Assembly (NCBI RefSeq): GCF_900215375.1
Contig: NZ_OBEF01000023.1
Span: 1 to 64,000 of the forward strand
Origin: Enterobacter sp. CC120223-11
GTDB taxonomy: Bacteria; Pseudomonadota; Gammaproteobacteria; Enterobacterales; Enterobacteriaceae
Length of the DNA stretch: 64,000 nt
Reading direction: 5' to 3'
The notes beneath the pieces are model-generated. The model worked only from the letters and a program-made list of their open reading frames with translations, ran no database searches and was not told the DNA's origin. Shown here one piece after another: positions 59,576 to 64,000 of this stretch; the stretch's first letter is position 1, and the number at the start of each line of letters is the position of its first letter. The position numbers and the translations under genes were made by a program.

Positions 59576-60376
59576 ATGAGACTGATTCCCCTGGCGACAG
59601 CAGAACAAGTAGGCAAATGGGCCGCCCGTCATATCGTCAACCGCATCAATGCGTTCAAACCGACGGCGGATCGTCCGTTCGTTCTGGGTCTGCCAACCGG
59701 CGGCACCCCGCTCACTGCGTATAAAGCTCTGGTTGAGATGCACAAAGCGGGCCAGGTTAGCTTCAAGCATGTTGTGACCTTCAACATGGACGAATACGTC
59801 GGCCTGGCGAAAGAGCACCCGGAAAGCTACCACAGCTTCATGCACCGCAACTTCTTCGATCACGTTGATATTCCAGCTGAAAACATCAACCTGCTGGATG
59901 GCAACGCGCCAGATATCGACGCTGAGTGCCGTCAGTACGAAGAGAAAATCCGCTCCTACGGTAAAATCAACCTGTTCATGGGCGGCGTAGGCAACGACGG
60001 TCACATCGCGTTCAACGAACCGGCATCTTCCCTCTCTTCCCGTACCCGTATTAAAACCCTGACCCATGACACCCGCGTGGCAAACTCTCGTTTCTTCGAC
60101 GGCGACGTGACTCAGGTTCCTAAATACGCGCTGACCGTGGGCGTGGGCACTCTGCTGGATGCAGAAGAAGTGATGATTCTGGTGCTGGGCCATCAGAAAG
60201 CACAGGCGCTGCAGGCGGCCGTTGAAGGCAACGTCAACCACATGTGGACCATCAGCTGCCTGCAGCTGCACCCGAAAGCGGTCATGGTGTGTGACGAGCC
60301 GTCCACCATGGAGCTGAAAGTGAAGACGCTGAAGTACTTCAACGAATTAGAAGCCGAAAATATCAAAGGCTTATAA
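59576..60376 (+). CDS. nagB: Glucosamine-6-phosphate deaminase
   Basis: Cytoplasmic hexameric enzyme (266 aa) converting glucosamine-6-P to fructose-6-P and ammonia, activated by GlcNAc-6-P. Active-site residues: Asp72 in FNMDEYVGL, and the [13 protein letters not shown] loop (about 136-148) with Asp141 and His143. First gene of nagBAC-umpH, AGGTG seven bases before the ATG. Confidence 0.98.
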   Translation: MRLIPLATAEQVGKWAARHIVNRINAFKPTADRPFVLGLPTGGTPLTAYKALVEMHKAGQVSFKHVVTFNMDEYVGLAKEHPESYHSFMHRNFFDHVDIPAENINLLDGNAPDIDAECRQYEEKIRSYGKINLFMGGVGNDGHIAFNEPASSLSSRTRIKTLTHDTRVANSRFFDGDVTQVPKYALTVGVGTLLDAEEVMILVLGHQKAQALQAAVEGNVNHMWTISCLQLHPKAVMVCDEPSTMELKVKTLKYFNELEAENIKGL

Positions 60377-60385
60377 ATCAAATAC

Positions 60386-60420
60386 CGCCCCAGGCAGCTT
60401 TCCGGGGCGTTTCATTTTTT
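60386..60420 (+). terminator. Terminator/attenuator after nagB
   Basis: CGCCCC, 12-base loop, GGGGCG, then TTTCATTTTTT, ten bases after the nagB stop. It may lower transcription into nagA or be a stability element. Confidence 0.65.
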
Positions 60421-60445
60421 CTGTTTACACTAAATCATTCATGTT

Positions 60446-60622
60446 GAGTCAAGGCGGCAACTGAATGAATCCCCAGGAGCTTACTCCAGTAAGTGACTGG
60501 GGTGACAAATCTGTCAGGAACAGATTTGAACGCAGCTTGCTGCGGCTCCGCAGGAGCGAGGCTCACGACGAGCCGAGTAACTGAAGGCAGCCAACGCAGA
60601 GGCAGCTTGAAGGATGACGTGT
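60446..60622. repeat. Structured intergenic repeat between nagB and nagA
   Basis: About 177 bp with strong stem-loops: CCCCAG/CTGGGG (60471-60502) with inner CTTACT/AGTAAG, and CAAATCTGT/ACAGATTTG (60506-60528). It ends GGCAGCTTGAAGGATGACG. This resembles dispersed enterobacterial repeats and shares motifs (GAAGGAT-ACG, a CGAG...GCCGAGT core) with the rtT-like spacer at 162-261. No ORF is supported. It lengthens the nagB-nagA gap to 263 bp. Confidence 0.6.
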
Positions 60623-60639
60623 AAAAACCGGGGGTCGTA

Positions 60640-61785
60640 ATGTATGCACTAACCGAGGGCCGAATTTATACCGGCCACGAAATTCTGGATGACCATGCGG
60701 TAGTGATTGCCGATGGCCTGATTGAACGTATCTGCCCACTGGCCGATTTACCGTCCGGGATTGAGCAACGCTCGTTGAATGGCGCTATCCTCGCTCCCGG
60801 TTTTATCGACGTCCAGCTGAACGGCTGCGGCGGCGTGCAGTTCAACGACAGCCCGGACGCGGTGACCGTTGAAACGCTGGAAATCATGCAGAAAGCCAAT
60901 GAAAAATCCGGCTGCACCAGCTACCTGCCAACGCTGATTACCTCCAGCGACGAACTGATGAAACAGGGTATCCGCGTGATGCGTGAATACCTGGCCAAAT
61001 ACCCGAATCAGGCGCTCGGTCTGCACCTTGAAGGCCCGTGGCTGAACATCGTCAAGAAAGGCACCCACAATCCGGATTTCGTCCGTAAACCAGACCATGA
61101 GCTGGTCGATTTCCTGTGCGCTAACGCCGATGTGATAACCAAAGTCACTCTCGCACCTGAAATGGTGCCTGCCGAAGTGATCACTCGCCTGGTGAATGCC
61201 GGGATCGTAGTTTCTGCGGGCCACTCCAACGCCACGCTGAAAGAGGCTAAAGTCGGCTTCCGTGCAGGCATTACCTTCGCCACGCACCTTTATAATGCGA
61301 TGCCGTATATCACTGGCCGCGAACCTGGCCTTGCTGGCGCCATCTTTGATGAAGCCGACGTTTACTGCGGCATCATCGTTGACGGCCTGCACGTCGATTT
61401 CGCCAACGTACGCAACGCTAAACGCCTTAAAGGCGAGAAGCTGTGCCTGGTGACCGACGCCACCGCCCCGGCTGGGGCTGATATTGAAGAGTTCATTTTT
61501 GCTGGTAAAACAATATACTACCGCGACGGACTCTGCGTGGACGAGAACGGCACGCTGAGCGGTTCGGCGTTAACCATGATTGAAGGCGTACGTAACCTGG
61601 TTGAGCACTGCGGCATCGCCCTGGATGAAACCCTGCGTATGGCAACGCTCTACCCTGCCCGCGCCATCGGCGTGGAAAAACAACTGGGCAGCATTGCGCC
61701 AGGCATGGTGGCGAACCTGACCGCGTTCACCCGCGATTATAAAATCACCAAGACCATCGTTAATGGTAACGAGGTCGTTAACTGA
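60640..61785 (+). CDS. nagA: N-acetylglucosamine-6-phosphate deacetylase
   Basis: Cytoplasmic amidohydrolase (381 aa) converting GlcNAc-6-P to glucosamine-6-P and acetate, removing the NagC inducer. Metal and substrate residues: LHLEGPWLN (Glu about 131), SAGHSNATL (His about 195), THLYNAM (His about 216) and the catalytic Asp in VTDATAPAG (about 273). Eleven bases precede nagC. Confidence 0.98.
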   Translation: MYALTEGRIYTGHEILDDHAVVIADGLIERICPLADLPSGIEQRSLNGAILAPGFIDVQLNGCGGVQFNDSPDAVTVETLEIMQKANEKSGCTSYLPTLITSSDELMKQGIRVMREYLAKYPNQALGLHLEGPWLNIVKKGTHNPDFVRKPDHELVDFLCANADVITKVTLAPEMVPAEVITRLVNAGIVVSAGHSNATLKEAKVGFRAGITFATHLYNAMPYITGREPGLAGAIFDEADVYCGIIVDGLHVDFANVRNAKRLKGEKLCLVTDATAPAGADIEEFIFAGKTIYYRDGLCVDENGTLSGSALTMIEGVRNLVEHCGIALDETLRMATLYPARAIGVEKQLGSIAPGMVANLTAFTRDYKITKTIVNGNEVVN

Positions 61786-61796
61786 GTAAGTAAAGT

Positions 61797-63017
61797 ATGA
61801 CATCAGGCGGACAAGCTCAAATTGGTAATGTTGACCTCGTTAAACAGCTTAACAGCGCGGCCGTTTACCGCCTGATTGACCAGCACGGGCCAATCTCGCG
61901 CATTCAGATTGCCGAACAGAGCCAGCTTGCGCCCGCCAGCGTGACCAAAATCACGCGTCAGCTTATTGAACGCGGCCTGATCAAAGAAGTCGATCAGCAG
62001 GCCTCCACCGGAGGCCGCCGCGCCATTTCTATCGTGACCGAGACCCGCAATTTTCACGCCATCGGCGTGCGTCTTGGCCGCCACGACACCACGCTAACGC
62101 TGTACGACCTGAGCAGCAAAGTAGTTGCCGAAGAGCACTACCCTCTGCCGGAACGCACTCAGGAAACCCTTGAGCACGCGCTGCTCAACACCATCGCCAC
62201 CTTTATTGAGCACACTCAGCGCAAGATCCGCGAGCTGATTGCGATCTCGGTGATCCTGCCGGGGCTGGTCGATCCTGAAAGCGGCGTGATCCGCTATATG
62301 CCGCATATCCAGGTAGAAAACTGGGGGCTGGTCGGTGCGCTGGAAAAACGCTTTAACGTCACCTGTTTTGTCGGCCACGATATTCGCAGCCTGGCGCTGG
62401 CGGAGCACTACTTCGGTGCAACGCAGGACTGCGAAGATTCTATTCTGGTGCGCGTTCACCGCGGGACCGGGGCCGGGATCATCTCCAATGGTCGCATCTT
62501 TATCGGCCGAAATGGTAACGTCGGGGAGATCGGTCATATTCAGGTCGATCCGCTCGGGGAACGCTGCCACTGCGGCAACTTTGGCTGCCTGGAAACCGTC
62601 GCCGCCAATGCTGCCATCGAACTCAAGGTTCGCCAGCTGCTGGAAAAAGGCTATCAGAGCAAAGTAACGCTGGATGAATGCAACATCAAATCCATCTGCA
62701 AGGCCGCTAATAAAGGCGATGCGCTGGCAAGCGAAGTGATTGAGCAGGTTGGCCGCCATCTGGGTAAAACCATTGCCATCGCCATTAACCTGTTTAACCC
62801 GCAAAAAGTGGTGATTGCCGGTGAAATCACCGAGGCCGAAAAGGTGCTGCTGCCCGCCATCGAAGGCTGCATCAACACCCAGGCGCTGAAAGCGTTTCGC
62901 CAGAACCTGCCCGTTGTACGCTCCGCGCTCGATCATCGCTCAGCCATTGGCGCATTCGCGCTGGTCAAACGCTCGATGCTGAACGGCCTGCTGTTACAGC
63001 ACCTGCTCGAAGGTTAA
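61797..63017 (+). CDS. nagC: N-acetylglucosamine repressor NagC (ROK family)
   Basis: Repressor/activator (406 aa) that releases DNA when bound to GlcNAc-6-P. The winged HTH at about 15-75 contains GPISRIQIAEQSQLAPASVTKITRQLIERG. The ROK sugar-binding domain follows, with the zinc site GHIQVDPLGERCHCGNFGCLE (about 247-267). Its operators are seen at nagE, nagB and chiP in this window, so it links both loci. Confidence 0.98.
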   Translation: MTSGGQAQIGNVDLVKQLNSAAVYRLIDQHGPISRIQIAEQSQLAPASVTKITRQLIERGLIKEVDQQASTGGRRAISIVTETRNFHAIGVRLGRHDTTLTLYDLSSKVVAEEHYPLPERTQETLEHALLNTIATFIEHTQRKIRELIAISVILPGLVDPESGVIRYMPHIQVENWGLVGALEKRFNVTCFVGHDIRSLALAEHYFGATQDCEDSILVRVHRGTGAGIISNGRIFIGRNGNVGEIGHIQVDPLGERCHCGNFGCLETVAANAAIELKVRQLLEKGYQSKVTLDECNIKSICKAANKGDALASEVIEQVGRHLGKTIAIAINLFNPQKVVIAGEITEAEKVLLPAIEGCINTQALKAFRQNLPVVRSALDHRSAIGAFALVKRSMLNGLLLQHLLEG

Positions 63018-63100
63018 TCCCCTCTCCTCCCGCGCCACGGGCAAGCGGGAGGATAATGTGTATAATTACGCCTTTCCTGAACTATGACGCTGGACTGTCC

Positions 63101-63853
63101 ATGACTCTGAAGAACATCATTTGCGATATTGACGGCGTGCTGATGCACGACAACGTAGCCGTGCCGGGCGCGGCCGAATTCGTCGCGCGCGTGCTCGATA
63201 AAGGCATGCCGTTTCTCTGCCTGACCAACTACCCGTCACAGACAGGGCAGGATCTGGCGAACCGCTTCGCCACCGCGGGCATCGACGTCCCGGACAGCGT
63301 GTTCTACACCTCGGCAATGGCCACCGCCGACTTCCTGCGTCGTCAGGAAGGCAAAAAAGCCTATGTTGTTGGCGAAGGTGCATTAATCCATGAACTCTAT
63401 AAAGCCGGTTTCACAATCACCGATGTTAACCCGGACTTCGTTATCGTTGGCGAAACGCGCTCCTTTAACTGGGAGATGATGCACAAGGCCGCGTTCTTCG
63501 TGGCGAACGGCGCACGTTTCATCGCCACTAACCCCGATACCCACGGCCGCGGCTATTACCCGGCATGCGGTGCACTTTGTGCAGGCATTGAGAAAATCTC
63601 AGGTCGGAAACCTTTTGTCGTCGGCAAGCCAAGCCCGTGGATTATCCGCGCTGCGCTGAACAAAATGCAGGCTCATTCTGAAGAAACGGTGATCGTCGGA
63701 GATAATCTGCGTACCGACATTCTGGCAGGCTTCCAGGCCGGGCTGGAAACGATTCTGGTGCTCTCCGGCGTCTCCACCGTTGATGACATCGACAATATGC
63801 CGTTCCGGCCCTCGTGGATTTACCCTTCGGTTGCCGAAATCGACATCATCTGA
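63101..63853 (+). CDS. umpH: UMP phosphatase (NagD)
   Basis: HAD-superfamily phosphatase (250 aa) acting on UMP and other nucleoside monophosphates. HAD motif I is ICDIDGVLMHDN (nucleophile Asp9, acid Asp11), motif II LTNYPSQTG, and motif IV VIVGDNLRTDILAG. Last gene of the nag operon. The start MTLKNIICD is chosen by family length; an in-frame Met 15 codons upstream is not conserved. Confidence 0.96.
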   Translation: MTLKNIICDIDGVLMHDNVAVPGAAEFVARVLDKGMPFLCLTNYPSQTGQDLANRFATAGIDVPDSVFYTSAMATADFLRRQEGKKAYVVGEGALIHELYKAGFTITDVNPDFVIVGETRSFNWEMMHKAAFFVANGARFIATNPDTHGRGYYPACGALCAGIEKISGRKPFVVGKPSPWIIRAALNKMQAHSEETVIVGDNLRTDILAGFQAGLETILVLSGVSTVDDIDNMPFRPSWIYPSVAEIDII

Positions 63854-63857
63854 TGCC

Positions 63858-63885
63858 AAAACCACGTCCTGCGGCGTGGTTTTTT
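63858..63885 (+). terminator. Terminator of nagBAC-umpH
   Basis: AAAACCACG, TCCTGCGG loop, CGTGGTTTTTT, five bases after the umpH stop. The remaining 63886-64000 is AT-rich intergenic DNA; in E. coli asnB comes next, but no coding part of it is reached. Confidence 0.92.
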
Positions 63886-64000
63886 GTTTTTCGCCACAGA
63901 AATCCGCATCCATTCAATAAAAATCGGATTAAATTGCATAATCGCTAATGACAGCATCTTTATGCTGCGTCTTTTTCACTATTCCCTAATCCTCATTGCA

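Overview
The window reads as the chromosome of an enterobacterium of the Enterobacter/Lelliottia/Leclercia type. Nearly every core protein is close to its Escherichia coli counterpart in sequence and length, and gene order follows the E. coli lysT-to-asnB segment. The main departures are absences (no mngRAB, no pxpA, no rhsC, no speF-potE) and two accessory insertions. Long antisense ORFs facing sucA, sucB, sdhA and others are codon-bias shadows and are left out.

Layout. 1-694: the end of a tRNA-Lys/tRNA-Val cluster with a partial tRNA repeat. 695-6282: the Tol-Pal envelope operon (ybgC-tolQRAB-pal-cpoB). 6433-9571: cytochrome bd-I oxidase (cydABX-ybgE), with a long control region carrying FNR-type boxes. 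10302-20073: the TCA supercluster sdhCDAB-sucABCD, read toward lower coordinates, with a 3' UTR that may be the SdhX sRNA. 20724-22010: divergent gltA. 22124-25266: nei, pxpC, pxpB and ybgI, with pxpA missing. 25530-29386: dtpD, phrB and a two-domain ybgA. 29681-37979: ybfA and the potassium system kdpFABC-kdpDE. 38004-42312: accessory island 1. 42520-51490: pgm, seqA, ybfF, ybfE, fldA, fur, the chitoporin pair chiPQ, and glnS. 51642-57172: accessory island 2. 57230-63853: the N-acetylglucosamine regulon (nagE divergent from nagBAC-umpH).

Accessory island 1 lies between kdpE and pgm. It encodes an 861-residue DUF2235 (Tle1-type) phospholipase, a probable type VI secretion effector. Just upstream are three tandem copies, 607 bp apart, of a DUF3304-type periplasmic lipoprotein that is probably its immunity protein. 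No VgrG, Hcp, PAAR or structural T6SS gene is present, so this is an orphan effector/immunity module. The copies differ mainly in one internal stretch, and the two outer copies end in an ATGA overlap with a 12-codon stub.

Accessory island 2 lies between nagE and glnS. It is a four-gene operon (MFS transporter, formaldehyde-activating-enzyme-like protein, aldo/keto reductase, aldehyde dehydrogenase) with a divergent LysR regulator. A Fae homologue is odd here, since enterobacteria are not known to make its cofactor tetrahydromethanopterin. The set suggests uptake and oxidation or reduction of an unidentified aldehyde-yielding substrate.

The core genes link through shared control. NagC-type operators and a CRP-type site lie between nagE and nagB, and two more NagC-type operators precede chiP, whose ribosome-binding site also carries a ChiX pairing site. 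All product calls rest on recognised sequence similarity and motifs; no database search was run.
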